DNA of 23,428 bases from Bacteroidetes bacterium UBA6661 (GCA_002455375.1 DKKR01000029.1:630-24057); one strand, 5' to 3'; positions 8,219 through 16,268 are shown, counted from the first letter of the stretch. Made by a program: numbers and translations. Notes: generated by a model not told the origin, from the sequence alone.

Positions 8219-9507
8219 GATGATTTAAATTTAAGATATAGAGATGGAAAAAATCGTTGCAGCAACCAGGTTATGGTTATGCCACTGCATAGCATCAGAA
8301 AAAAATCAATAGGTATGCGTGCTCTGGTGAATCCAATGGCTATTGCATGTGCACCAGTGAAAGCAAGTAGAATTAGTAACAGCGTAAATGCCTCAGCAGG
8401 ATGTTTTTTAAATATCAATATCAATCCAAATGGAAAGAGCAATAACAATGGTAGGTATGAAATCAGATAAACAGATTTTCGTCCTTCATTACTTCCGAAT
8501 TTCACACTTTTACTATCAGGGTTACGGTTCCAACTCCAAAGTTTTTCTGCTTTAAGCCAACCCATAGAAACAAATTCAGGGAAATTATTTTTTATCCAAT
8601 TTATGGCTTCTTGTTGATAGGCTGCAGCAACTTTTACTGCCTCGTCAGGTGTGCGTGCTGTAAGTGGATACTGTGCATATATTGGTACCGGTGGGTTTAA
8701 ACGATAGATTTCGTCTAATGATTTATTAGCTTTAAGATATTCAAATGATAATGGATTGTTGCCTTGCCACATGCCAAATGATCCATGTGTGCTGATTAAT
8801 AATTTTCCTGTTAGTGAATAATTTCTGACCAACCAGGGCGACATTGCCAGAAAACATCCTATCACAATTAATGAGCAGCTGATAAATGCTGCTGTAATAT
8901 TCTGCGATTTGAAGTAGCGATAGAATACATAGAGGAAAAGCCCCGGAAGAAAAGTTATAATTGTTGCCCGGGTTAAAAATGTCAGACCAATTATTATTCC
9001 GGCAAGTACAAGTCTTTTTGATGAAAGTTTTTCTGTAAGTAATAAATCTATTGTTAATACTAATAAAAAAACAAAAAGCGTTGTGTCGTAAATAGAAAAC
9101 GAATAAGTGAATAGATAAGGATAAAGTGCATGATAACAAGCAGCAAAAAATCCTGCAATAGGATGAAAAAGTCGGCTGCCAATTTTAAATAAAAGGAGTG
9201 AAGTGATGAGATGCAAGGTAGCCTGAAGGATTGTCAGGCCTAACCAATTATATCCTGTAATTGCATAACAGATACTCATTAATGCCGGGTACAAAGGCTC
9301 ATAGTCAACGGAAGGAATTCCCTGAACAAGACTGAATTCACCGTTAATGTACAGGTTACAGGCAAGCGCATTAAGATTGGTTTTTGAATTACCACGATTC
9401 AAAAAGGATTCTTTAAGATGAAATCCGATAGCAATCTTAGCTACGAACCCTGCCAATAGAATAAATATCAGCAGTTTTTTTAAATTTATTTTGGTGCTTG
9501 CAGTCAA
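8215..9507 (-). CDS. Multi-membrane-span GT39/GT-C-type glycosyltransferase
   Basis: A polytopic inner-membrane protein of about 430 residues. A first helix lies near 10-30, followed by a periplasmic loop with VDYEPLYP at 67-74, where D68 and E70 match the catalytic acidic site of PMT/ArnT-like enzymes. Many hydrophobic helices follow (about 86-106, 115-135, 140-157, 165-197, 205-225, 348-366, 372-392, 400-418). PWLVRNY at 224-230 and a late RARIPID at 395-401 recur in this family. Such enzymes use polyprenyl-phosphate sugars to glycosylate lipids, glycans or proteins in the periplasm. No ATG exists in frame before residue 77, so a TTG at 9507 is taken as the start; the exact start is uncertain. 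A TACTTTTG promoter element lies 50 bases upstream, making this the likely first gene of the glycan unit. Confidence 0.85.
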   Translation of the reverse strand: MTASTKINLKKLLIFILLAGFVAKIAIGFHLKESFLNRGNSKTNLNALACNLYINGEFSLVQGIPSVDYEPLYPALMSICYAITGYNWLGLTILQATLHLITSLLLFKIGSRLFHPIAGFFAACYHALYPYLFTYSFSIYDTTLFVFLLVLTIDLLLTEKLSSKRLVLAGIIIGLTFLTRATIITFLPGLFLYVFYRYFKSQNITAAFISCSLIVIGCFLAMSPWLVRNYSLTGKLLISTHGSFGMWQGNNPLSFEYLKANKSLDEIYRLNPPVPIYAQYPLTARTPDEAVKVAAAYQQEAINWIKNNFPEFVSMGWLKAEKLWSWNRNPDSKSVKFGSNEGRKSVYLISYLPLLLLFPFGLILIFKKHPAEAFTLLLILLAFTGAHAIAIGFTRARIPIDFFLMLCSGITITWLLQRFFPSLYLKFKSS

Positions 9508-9556
9508 TGAATGTAAAGGAAATGGAAATATAAAATCTTACCCTTTTGGGCGGCTG

Positions 9557-9564
9557 CAAAAGTA
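9557..9564 (-). promoter_or_regulatory. Candidate promoter (-7 element) of the surface-glycan unit
   Basis: TACTTTTG on the minus strand is a full match to TAnnTTTG and lies 50 bases before the TTG start. No TTG box is seen at the standard 19-21 base spacing. A perfect 10-base palindrome CTTTGCAAAG (9568-9577) sits just upstream and could be an operator. Confidence 0.5.
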
Positions 9565-9604
9565 CAACTTTGCAAAGCACGATTAGGCCTGAAAAGCAAT
9601 AAGT

Positions 9605-10390
9605 TTAATTGGTAAATTTATTGATAGTTTCTTTATCAAGAAAATGGAAAAAAGTATCACTTCTTAATCCTAAACGCAGCGATTCAAGAGCAATAACTTC
9701 ATTGGGTGCAATGTTGCCTAAATTCACATTGGTGCCAAATTGCTTAATAAAATAGACCTGCTGCGATTTTTGTGGTGTTTCCCAAATAATTTTATCAGCA
9801 GGCACTCTGGAAATTATTTTATTGATAAGCATTACGTGTGCTTTTCCGTTAGGACGATAAATACCTACTGTACCACTTTCGCGAGCTTCTGCAATTACTT
9901 TCCAAACACCGGCTTCTAATTCGCGTTCCATCATTTGAATCCATACATTAGGACGAATAATAATCCCTTCTTCTTTTGAGCCTACTTCTGAAATTACGGT
10001 TACGTGTTTAGCAAGTTTTTTAATGTAATCGCATTTTATTTTATGTGGAATTACAATGGAGCCATCTGATATTTCAGCATATTCCATTTTGTATTTTGAT
10101 AATACTTTAAGATAAGTGTCGAACTCATCTCTGATAAGAAAAGCTTCTAATAAAGTCCCGCCAAAATAAACCGGTATTCCGGCTTCTTTATAAAGTGCGA
10201 TTTTTTTATCCAGATTCGGAGTTATGAGGCTACTGCCGAAGCCTAATTTTACTATATCGGTAAATTCGCCCGAGGAAGAAATAAAATCTTCTGTTTCACG
10301 AAGGCTAAGACCTTTATCCATCACCATAGTTAAGCCATTCTCACGAGGTTTTGTACTTCGTGAAGGCATTTGACTCAATTCAAAATTCAT
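9605..10390 (-). CDS. comA: Phosphosulfolactate synthase (ComA family)
   Basis: 261 residues from the preferred ATG at 10390. A GTG two codons earlier (10396), overlapping the upstream TAG, is an alternative start. The family adds sulfite to phosphoenolpyruvate to make (R)-2-phospho-3-sulfolactate, the first step of coenzyme M synthesis in methanogens and of sulfolactate formation in some bacteria. Family-type segments occur in order along a TIM barrel: DIVKLGFGSS at 45-54, PVYFGGTLLE at 73-82, EISDGS at 106-111, SEVGSK at 134-139, EARESG at 168-173, WETPQKSQQ at 203-211 and GLRSDT at 241-246. No comB, comC or comDE homolog lies beside it, so the end product is open: sulfolactate, cysteate or a sulfonolipid precursor. 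It directly follows the TPR gene and ends 97 bases before the glycan unit. Confidence 0.88.
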   Translation of the reverse strand: MNFELSQMPSRSTKPRENGLTMVMDKGLSLRETEDFISSSGEFTDIVKLGFGSSLITPNLDKKIALYKEAGIPVYFGGTLLEAFLIRDEFDTYLKVLSKYKMEYAEISDGSIVIPHKIKCDYIKKLAKHVTVISEVGSKEEGIIIRPNVWIQMMERELEAGVWKVIAEARESGTVGIYRPNGKAHVMLINKIISRVPADKIIWETPQKSQQVYFIKQFGTNVNLGNIAPNEVIALESLRLGLRSDTFFHFLDKETINKFTN

Positions 10391-10395
10391 TGCCA

Positions 10396-11808
10396 CTAAT
10401 TGTTTTGTTCTAAAATTTTCTGAATGTTAGAGTCGTTCAGAAGTTCAGGATAAATTTCTTCAATAATTTCCCTGATATTTTCTTCGTTGTTGGCGGCAGC
10501 AGACAGCAAACTGTAAGCTGTTTTTATGTTTCCATTTCTATATTGTAAAATGATGTATCGCAGATGGACTGCAATGTCATTTGGAAAATATTTTACTGCA
10601 AGATAAGCATATTGAAGTGCTTCATCGGTACGATTTTGTTCCATCAGAAATTCGGGATACTCATACCAGATATCTAAAAAATCAGGATCCATTTCAATCA
10701 CTTTTCTGTAAGCTTCATCAGCTTCTTCTAAGTTACCTAATTCGCGTTCGCAATCTCCAAGCAAAAACCAATAATCACTAATATCGCCATTAAGTTCAAT
10801 TGCTTTTTTTAGATAATGAATAGCTTCGTACCAACGTTCTTCTTCCGACAAGGTCATTCCAATGCCATACCATGAACTGTGAAATGATGGATTGCTTTTT
10901 ACAGCCTTCTTAAAGTAGCTTCGTGATTCTTCATGGTTGCCTAATTCAAAATAACACTGTGCAATACTATCATAAACAAATGCCTCAGGTGTGTTATACT
11001 CAAAACTTTGTTTGAAAGCTTGAATGGCTTTTTCGTAGTTGCCTGCCAACATGTGACACTGTCCGCTTTGTATGTAAGCATCGTCCATGTTTTCGTCAAT
11101 CAGAATACAATAGTCGTAAGCGTTGATAGCTTTTTCAAACTCAGCACAACACTGATACATTTGTCCAAGGTGAAACCAAAACAATGCATTGTAAGGATCC
11201 TGATCAATTAATGCCTGAAAATAGGTAATGCCTTCTGATGCTCTTCCTGCACGGTCAAAACATTCGCTTAGTTCGTCAGCAGCAACTTCGTTTTTTTTGT
11301 TTTCGAAAAGGCAGTTTTTGAAATAATGTATGGCTCCGTGATAATCGAATGTCTGCAAGTAGGTTTGTGCAACATGGAAGTAAACATCTTCTTTAAACTC
11401 TGTGAATGACAGTAAGTCTTTGAAAGTTTTACGTCCTTCCTGAAACATGCCCAATGCATTATATATAAGACCTTTTATAAGATAAAGGTCTTCGTTTTTT
11501 GGATTCACGGTAAGTAGCTGATCTATCATTTCCAACGCTTCTTCGGAATTACCCTGAAGGTGGGAGATGTAGGCTTCTTTTGCTTTAAAAGCAGTATTGT
11601 CGGGATGAAGATTCTGACCATATTTTATGACTTCCATTGCCTTGTCATAGTCAAACTTCTCTAAATAAAAGTCAGTAATTTTTATCAGCGAATCGGCATC
11701 AAAAAAGTAGGTTTCATGATTGCGCAGCATTTCTTCAAAACGCTGAACGCTGTTACCTAAATTTTCGCTTTGATCATCAAATCCTTCATAGTCATCGTCA
11801 TGCATCAT
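10396..11808 (-). CDS. Cytoplasmic tetratricopeptide-repeat protein (12 TPRs)
   Basis: A 470-residue protein built almost wholly of TPRs. After an acidic N-terminus (about 1-35), I count twelve consecutive 34-residue units from about residue 35 to 444 with no spacers. Each shows the W/Y-xx-LG-x-x-x-x-x-x-G-x-x-x-x-A-x-x-x-F pattern; YEKAIQAFKQSFEYN near 258-272 is a clear example. There is no signal peptide or membrane segment, so it is probably a cytoplasmic scaffold or adaptor. It is translated just before comA (the TAG abuts or overlaps the comA start region), so the two are very likely co-expressed. The partner is unknown. A start with two ATG codons in tandem lies 31 bases after a TACCTTTG element. 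Confidence 0.9.
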   Translation of the reverse strand: MMHDDDYEGFDDQSENLGNSVQRFEEMLRNHETYFFDADSLIKITDFYLEKFDYDKAMEVIKYGQNLHPDNTAFKAKEAYISHLQGNSEEALEMIDQLLTVNPKNEDLYLIKGLIYNALGMFQEGRKTFKDLLSFTEFKEDVYFHVAQTYLQTFDYHGAIHYFKNCLFENKKNEVAADELSECFDRAGRASEGITYFQALIDQDPYNALFWFHLGQMYQCCAEFEKAINAYDYCILIDENMDDAYIQSGQCHMLAGNYEKAIQAFKQSFEYNTPEAFVYDSIAQCYFELGNHEESRSYFKKAVKSNPSFHSSWYGIGMTLSEEERWYEAIHYLKKAIELNGDISDYWFLLGDCERELGNLEEADEAYRKVIEMDPDFLDIWYEYPEFLMEQNRTDEALQYAYLAVKYFPNDIAVHLRYIILQYRNGNIKTAYSLLSAAANNEENIREIIEEIYPELLNDSNIQKILEQNN

Positions 11809-11838
11809 AAGCTTCTATTGGTTCTCTCAAATTGAGGT

Positions 11839-11846
11839 CAAAGGTA
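11839..11846 (-). promoter_or_regulatory. Candidate promoter (-7 element) of the TPR-comA pair
   Basis: TACCTTTG on the minus strand matches TAnnTTTG and lies 31 bases before the ATG, as for other genes here. The TTG box is not recognisable; its expected place falls inside the inverted repeat at 11859-11900. Confidence 0.4.
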
Positions 11847-11858
11847 AAAAATATGAAT

Positions 11859-11900
11859 CAACCGGCAGTGTCTGTTGGGCAGACAGTCAACAGCCGGTTG
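11859..11900 (-). terminator. Nested inverted repeat, probable terminator of serC-serA-DUF1015
   Basis: An outer 8-base stem, CAACCGGC (11859-11866) with GCCGGTTG (11893-11900), encloses an inner 6-base stem, TGTCTG (11869-11874) with CAGACA (11880-11885). It begins 23 bases after the DUF1015 stop. On the minus strand a T-rich tract (TATTTTTTACC) follows about 5-8 bases after the stem. The stem and placement favour termination; the offset T tract is a little unusual. Confidence 0.6.
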
Positions 11901-11923
11901 TTAAATACTTGACTGTAAGAAAA

Positions 11924-13168
11924 TTAGTCTAATGAATGCAATACGAGGCCACTACGAAGTTTAGGCTCAAACCAAGTCACTTTTGGTGGCATGATGAGAT
12001 TATTGTCTGCAATATCAATAAGTTGCTTCATTGTAACAGGATAAAGAGCAAAGGCTACCTTCATTTCTCCGTTATCAACTCTTCGCTTTAATTCACCAAG
12101 ACCACGAAGTCCGCCTACAAAATCAATTCTCTTGTCTTTACGCAGGTCTGTGATGTTTAACATGGGTGCCAGAACTTTATCTGATAGAATAGTTACATCA
12201 AGAACACCAATAGGATCTTTGTCATTGAAAGTGCCCGGCTTGGCATTTAATTTATACCATTTTCCTTCCAGATACATGCTGAACTCATGCAAAGCAGCAG
12301 GACGATACGCATCACTTCCTTTTTCTTCAACAATAAAATTTTCTTTCAGTTTGTCAATAAACTGTACAGCATTCATTCCGTTCAGGTCTTTGATTACCCT
12401 GTTGTAATCCATTATTTTTAACTGATTGTCGGGGAAATGTACAGCCAGAAAAAAGTTGTATTCTTCTTTACCTGTGTGTGAAGGATTTTTTTCGCGTCTT
12501 TCTTTGCCAACCAAAGCAGCTGCTGCTGTGCGATGATGTCCATCAGCAACGTAGGTGTTTTTTAGTTTAGCAAATTCTTCGGTGATGATGTTGATGTCTG
12601 AATCGTTGTCAACTATCCAAAACTGATGTGTGATGTGATCGTCAGTTACAAAATCATATTCAGGAGCAGCAGCGGTAATATGCTCAACCAGTTCATCTAA
12701 TTTTCTCACTTGTGGATATGCAAAAAATACAGGCTCATAATTCAATCCTGAAACGCGCACGTGGTTTTTGCGGTCTTCTTCTTTATCAGGACGAGTAAGC
12801 TCATGTTTTTTGATAACATCATTAACGTAATCATCAACTGCAGCACAGCCAACAATACCGTATTGTTTACGACCATCCATGCTTTGTGCATATATGTAGT
12901 AGCAGTCTTTACTGTCCTGAAAAAACACACCGTCTTTAAACATGGCTTCGAAATTTTCTTTACCTTTTTTATAAATTTCAGGGGCATAATGATCGAAGTC
13001 ATCCGGAAAATCAATTTCAGGTTTTATGACATGATAGAAAGAAATTTTGTCGCCTTTGGTTTCTGCACGTGCTTCTTTTTCGTCAAGTACATCATAGGGG
13101 CGGCAAGCAATCCGCTTTACTAATTCTTTTTTTGGTCTTATTCCTTTGAATGGTTTTAATACTGCCAT
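11924..13168 (-). CDS. DUF1015 family protein co-transcribed with serine biosynthesis genes
   Basis: A 414-residue soluble protein recognisable as DUF1015. Signatures include an early KPFKGIRPK (5-13), CRPYDVLDE (22-30), KHELTRPDKEEDR (121-133), YVADGHHRTAAA (206-217) and the terminal MPPKVTWFEPKLRSGL (393-408). The biochemical function is not established to my knowledge. The DGHHR motif recalls the phosphate-contacting G-x-x-R loop of the ParB/sulfiredoxin fold, to which ADP- or ATP-dependent free serine kinases belong; this similarity is my inference. The gene follows serA by 27 bases and ends just before a terminator hairpin, so it is the third gene of the serC > serA > DUF1015 unit. A role in serine or phosphoserine metabolism is the simplest reading. 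No serB-like phosphatase is seen in this unit. Confidence 0.88.
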   Translation of the reverse strand: MAVLKPFKGIRPKKELVKRIACRPYDVLDEKEARAETKGDKISFYHVIKPEIDFPDDFDHYAPEIYKKGKENFEAMFKDGVFFQDSKDCYYIYAQSMDGRKQYGIVGCAAVDDYVNDVIKKHELTRPDKEEDRKNHVRVSGLNYEPVFFAYPQVRKLDELVEHITAAAPEYDFVTDDHITHQFWIVDNDSDINIITEEFAKLKNTYVADGHHRTAAAALVGKERREKNPSHTGKEEYNFFLAVHFPDNQLKIMDYNRVIKDLNGMNAVQFIDKLKENFIVEEKGSDAYRPAALHEFSMYLEGKWYKLNAKPGTFNDKDPIGVLDVTILSDKVLAPMLNITDLRKDKRIDFVGGLRGLGELKRRVDNGEMKVAFALYPVTMKQLIDIADNNLIMPPKVTWFEPKLRSGLVLHSLD

Positions 13169-13195
13169 ACGTTTTGGTAAATTTTTATTCTGATT

Positions 13196-14167
13196 TTATT
13201 TTTTAGTAAAATATTCAACTACTTTTTCTGCAAGTTCAATGCCTATTCGCTCCTGTGCTTCTTTTGTTGAACCACCAATGTGAGGTGACAAAGTTACTTT
13301 AGGATGTGTGCAAAGTGTTTGGTTGATTAATGGTTCGCCTTCAAAAACATCAATCCCTGCAAATGCTACTTTTCCTGAGTTGAGTGCTTCAATTAAATCT
13401 ACTTCTGAAATTACACCACCACGCGCAGTGTTAACAATGCCTACACCATTTTTCATCAGGTCAAGTTCTTTTTTGCCGATAACCGGTGCGCTTCCTTTCG
13501 GAAAGGGTACATGCATGGTTATAAAATCACTCTCAATAAGAAGCTTTGTAAACGACACACATTTAAAAGTAAGTGTAATTTTTTTCTGTCCTAATGCAGG
13601 ATGAAAGTCCATATCTACAACCACATCTTCATTGTTCAGCCTGTGAAACAAGACATTCATTCCCAAACCAACGGCTATGGCAGCTACGCACTTGCCAATT
13701 TGTCCGGCACCAATAATGCCAATTGTTTTTCCTTTTAATTCTATTCCTGCTGAGTAAGATTTTTTCAGTTTGTCAAATGTTTCTTTAGTAGAGCAGGCAG
13801 GCATGTTGCGGTTAGCATCATACAGCATTCTCACTCCGGTAAACAAATGTGCAAAAACCAATTCCGCAACCGATTGTGATGATGCTGCCGGAGTATTAAT
13901 TACAGCAAGTCCTTTATCACGGGCATACTTTACATCAATATTATCCATACCTACACCGGCACGACCTATTACTTTAAGATTTGGACATGCATCTATAACA
14001 TCAGTGCGAACTGTTGTAGCACTTCTAACTAATATAGCATCAAAATTCTTCAATGCTTCAGCAAGTTTTTCCTGAGGAACTTTGTCTGTTGAAACTGTAA
14101 ATCCTGCAGCATCAAATATTTTTTTCCCTGCAGCATCAATGCCATCATTGGCTAATATTTTAATCAT
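13196..14167 (-). CDS. serA: D-3-phosphoglycerate dehydrogenase (short form, no ACT domain)
   Basis: Oxidises 3-phosphoglycerate to 3-phosphohydroxypyruvate with NAD, the first committed step of serine synthesis. The 323 residues hold only the D-2-hydroxyacid dehydrogenase core: GRAGVGMDNID at 68-78, Rossmann motif GIIGAGQIG at 150-158, and catalytic R249 (NTARGG), E278 (FEGEP) and H296 (SPHIGG). There is no C-terminal ACT domain, so serine feedback through that domain is absent. The region after the Rossmann motif (about 176-205) is longer than in many homologs and looks like an extra beta hairpin. The neighbouring serC supports the 3-phosphoglycerate assignment; by fold alone another 2-hydroxyacid such as sulfolactate would be possible. 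It follows serC by 18 bases. Confidence 0.9.
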   Translation of the reverse strand: MIKILANDGIDAAGKKIFDAAGFTVSTDKVPQEKLAEALKNFDAILVRSATTVRTDVIDACPNLKVIGRAGVGMDNIDVKYARDKGLAVINTPAASSQSVAELVFAHLFTGVRMLYDANRNMPACSTKETFDKLKKSYSAGIELKGKTIGIIGAGQIGKCVAAIAVGLGMNVLFHRLNNEDVVVDMDFHPALGQKKITLTFKCVSFTKLLIESDFITMHVPFPKGSAPVIGKKELDLMKNGVGIVNTARGGVISEVDLIEALNSGKVAFAGIDVFEGEPLINQTLCTHPKVTLSPHIGGSTKEAQERIGIELAEKVVEYFTKK

Positions 14168-14185
14168 AACTAAATATTTTTTTAT

Positions 14186-15250
14186 TTAACCGTTAGCTTT
14201 TGCAAAATCTTTCATCACTTGTACCAATACTTTTACACTTTCAACAGGAAGTGCGTTATACATGCTGGCACGAAAACCACCTACACTACGATGACCTTTA
14301 ATACCTACAATGCCGGCTTCTTTTGCTTTGGCTAAGAAAGCTTCATCCATAGATGCATCTTTTAAAAGAAAACAAGCATTCATTGGAGAGCGGTCTTCGG
14401 CTGCTGCTGTTCCTGTAAATAATGGATTGCTGTCAACTTCATTATAAAACATATCAAACTTCTGCTGATTTATTTTTTGCATGGCTTCTACACCACCAAT
14501 TGATTTTAGCCACTCCAATACATGCATGCAAACAAGAATAGCAATTACAGGAGGTGTGTTATAAAGTGAATCGTTTTCGAGATGCGTTTTATAGTTGAGC
14601 ATGGTTGGCATCACTCTTTCTGATTTACCAACAATGTCTTTTTTAATGATGGCAAGTGTTACTCCCGAAGGGCCCATATTTTTTTGTGCACCTGCATAAA
14701 TTAAGTCAAACTTTGAAACATCAACAGGACGTGAAAAAATATCACTGCTCATATCACAGATTACAGGAATAGAGCTTGCAGGGAAATTTTTTACCTGAGT
14801 GCCGTGAATAGTTTCATTGCTACAGATATGCAGATAATCACAGTCGGCAGGAATAGTATATCCTTTTGGCTGATAAGAGTAATTTTTGTCTTTGCTTGAT
14901 GCAATCACTTCAACTTCGCCAAAGAGTTTAGCTTCTTTAATAGCTTTGTTACTCCATGCACCCTGATCAATATATGCGGCTTTCTTTTTAAGAAAATTCA
15001 TTGGTACCATGGCAAACTGTGTACTTGCACCTCCTTGTAAGAAAAGTACTTCATGCGTGTCGGGCACGTGAAGTAATTCTTTTACCAGCGACTTTGCTTT
15101 TTGAAGAACAGCATCAAAATCTTTGCTACGGTGCGAAATTTCCATCACACCCATTCCGCTGTTGTTAAAATCAAAAAGTGATTCTTGTGTTTTCTTTATT
15201 GCAGCTTCAGGTAATACACCAGGGCCGGCACCAAAATTATGTTTACGCAT
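14186..15250 (-). CDS. serC: Phosphoserine aminotransferase
   Basis: Transfers the amino group of glutamate to 3-phosphohydroxypyruvate to give O-phosphoserine, using PLP; family members also act in pyridoxal phosphate synthesis. The start is set at the ATG at 15250 (MRKHNFGAGPG), giving 354 residues. The open frame extends upstream to a TTG, but that would place the start inside the promoter element. Key sites are NFGAGPGVLP at 5-14, QGGAS at 72-76, the PLP lysine K190 in AGAQKNMGPSG, and GHRSVGGFRASMYNA at 319-333, whose arginines bind the substrate carboxylate/phosphate. It is the first gene of the serC > serA > DUF1015 unit, with a TAATTTTG element 43 bases upstream. Confidence 0.95.
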   Translation of the reverse strand: MRKHNFGAGPGVLPEAAIKKTQESLFDFNNSGMGVMEISHRSKDFDAVLQKAKSLVKELLHVPDTHEVLFLQGGASTQFAMVPMNFLKKKAAYIDQGAWSNKAIKEAKLFGEVEVIASSKDKNYSYQPKGYTIPADCDYLHICSNETIHGTQVKNFPASSIPVICDMSSDIFSRPVDVSKFDLIYAGAQKNMGPSGVTLAIIKKDIVGKSERVMPTMLNYKTHLENDSLYNTPPVIAILVCMHVLEWLKSIGGVEAMQKINQQKFDMFYNEVDSNPLFTGTAAAEDRSPMNACFLLKDASMDEAFLAKAKEAGIVGIKGHRSVGGFRASMYNALPVESVKVLVQVMKDFAKANG

Positions 15251-15292
15251 AGTTGATATATTAAATTGTTTTTTATCTGATATTTCGGAAGG

Positions 15293-15300
15293 CAAAATTA
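15293..15300 (-). promoter_or_regulatory. Candidate promoter (-7 element) of serC-serA-DUF1015
   Basis: TAATTTTG on the minus strand fully matches TAnnTTTG and lies 43 bases before the serC ATG, in the short gap after the stop of the secreted-protein gene. A TTG box at the standard spacing is not evident. It supports the ATG rather than the upstream TTG as the serC start. Confidence 0.5.
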
Positions 15301-15319
15301 GCTCTTTAAAGCCAATAAA

Positions 15320-16195
15320 CTACTTCCGCAGCTCAGAATCTTTTACAGGGGTAATTTTCTGGCCGTCTGTGTTATGGCTACTTCTGATGTCCACATCACT
15401 TTTGCCTTGCCATTTGCCTTTTTTCCAGATAAAGGCATCATAAGTAAAATCAGGTCCATAGGTTTCTTCAGCACCTTTTAAAGTAGCTTTAGGCGGACTT
15501 AAATGATCAAAAACAATTTTTTTTCCTTTTGAATAATACTTTAAACTCATGACTGCCTGTGCATTGTATTGAAATATTACACGCGTACATTTTTCGGCAC
15601 TCATAACGGGAAGCATGTTGGCAGGAGCTTTAAAAATTTTTTTACCAAAAACAGGTTTGTTTTTTTGAAAATGCAGAACGTCAATTGTTTTGACAGTAGT
15701 TCTGTTGTCAACACCACGCCAGCCGAGTAGGGTGTAGATTGTTTTCTTGTTTTCTTTTAATGAAATGATGCTGTAATAAATTGCGGCAAAATAATTATCA
15801 GTATTTAAAATTTTGTCTGATGCTGTGTATTTGTCCATAGCACCATCTGTAAGTGTATAATTTTTTATGGTTTTAGTTTTTTTATCTTTTACCTGCATCA
15901 TTCCATAAATGCTGTAGGTTTTGGTTTCCAAGTTCGGTTGCACCCACTGATAGAATCTTATGAGTCCATCGGACGATATAACTGTTGATATTGAAGGTAT
16001 GGTATCGAACGATGTGCTGAATGACTGCTCGGTAGCAAGAAAATTGTTCATGGCATGGGTCAGCTTTAGCTGATATTGCTGCCTTACTGAATCGCTACTG
16101 CCTTTAATAACACTGTCTGCAAACAACTGTAGTTGGGCAAAAGTGTTGCCTGTGGCAAAAAACAAGATAAAAAAAGTAATAGCTGTTCTGAACAT
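15320..16195 (-). CDS. Secreted or periplasmic protein of unknown function
   Basis: A 291-residue protein with a clear Sec signal peptide: basic residue R3, hydrophobic core 5-14 and a likely cut after A20 (NTFA|QLQ). The mature part is rich in lysine, tyrosine and beta-prone segments such as TKTYSIYGMMQVKDKK and TIYTLLGWRGVDN (about 153-165), with no motif I recognise. There is no lipobox cysteine and no C-terminal type IX sorting domain, so it is probably soluble in the periplasm. It lies between the ferredoxin terminator and the serC promoter. No clear promoter of its own is visible. Its neighbours do not suggest a function. Confidence 0.8.
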   Translation of the reverse strand: MFRTAITFFILFFATGNTFAQLQLFADSVIKGSSDSVRQQYQLKLTHAMNNFLATEQSFSTSFDTIPSISTVISSDGLIRFYQWVQPNLETKTYSIYGMMQVKDKKTKTIKNYTLTDGAMDKYTASDKILNTDNYFAAIYYSIISLKENKKTIYTLLGWRGVDNRTTVKTIDVLHFQKNKPVFGKKIFKAPANMLPVMSAEKCTRVIFQYNAQAVMSLKYYSKGKKIVFDHLSPPKATLKGAEETYGPDFTYDAFIWKKGKWQGKSDVDIRSSHNTDGQKITPVKDSELRK

Positions 16196-16202
16196 GATGT
16201 AT

Positions 16203-16248
16203 AAAACGAAAAAATCTGCTACATATTTAAAAGCGTGCAGCAGATTTT
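16203..16248 (-). terminator. Rho-independent terminator of the ferredoxin gene
   Basis: A perfect 10-base inverted repeat (16211-16220 with 16239-16248, arms AAAATCTGCT and AGCAGATTTT) lies 20 bases after the ferredoxin stop. Read on the minus strand, the second arm runs into TTTTTTCGTTTT. The loop of 18 bases is longer than usual. Confidence 0.75.
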
Positions 16249-16268
16249 AAACAAATTTCAATCAAATA

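Noticed and set aside
9605..10396. GTG at 10396 as the comA start
   Set aside because: Possible through overlap with the upstream TAG, but the ATG two codons later is preferred; the difference is only two residues.
14186..15295. TTG start for serC at 15295, giving 369 residues
   Set aside because: The extra 15 residues are not family-like, the TTG lies within the TAATTTTG promoter element, and ATG at 15250 opens the conserved RKHNFGAGPG segment.
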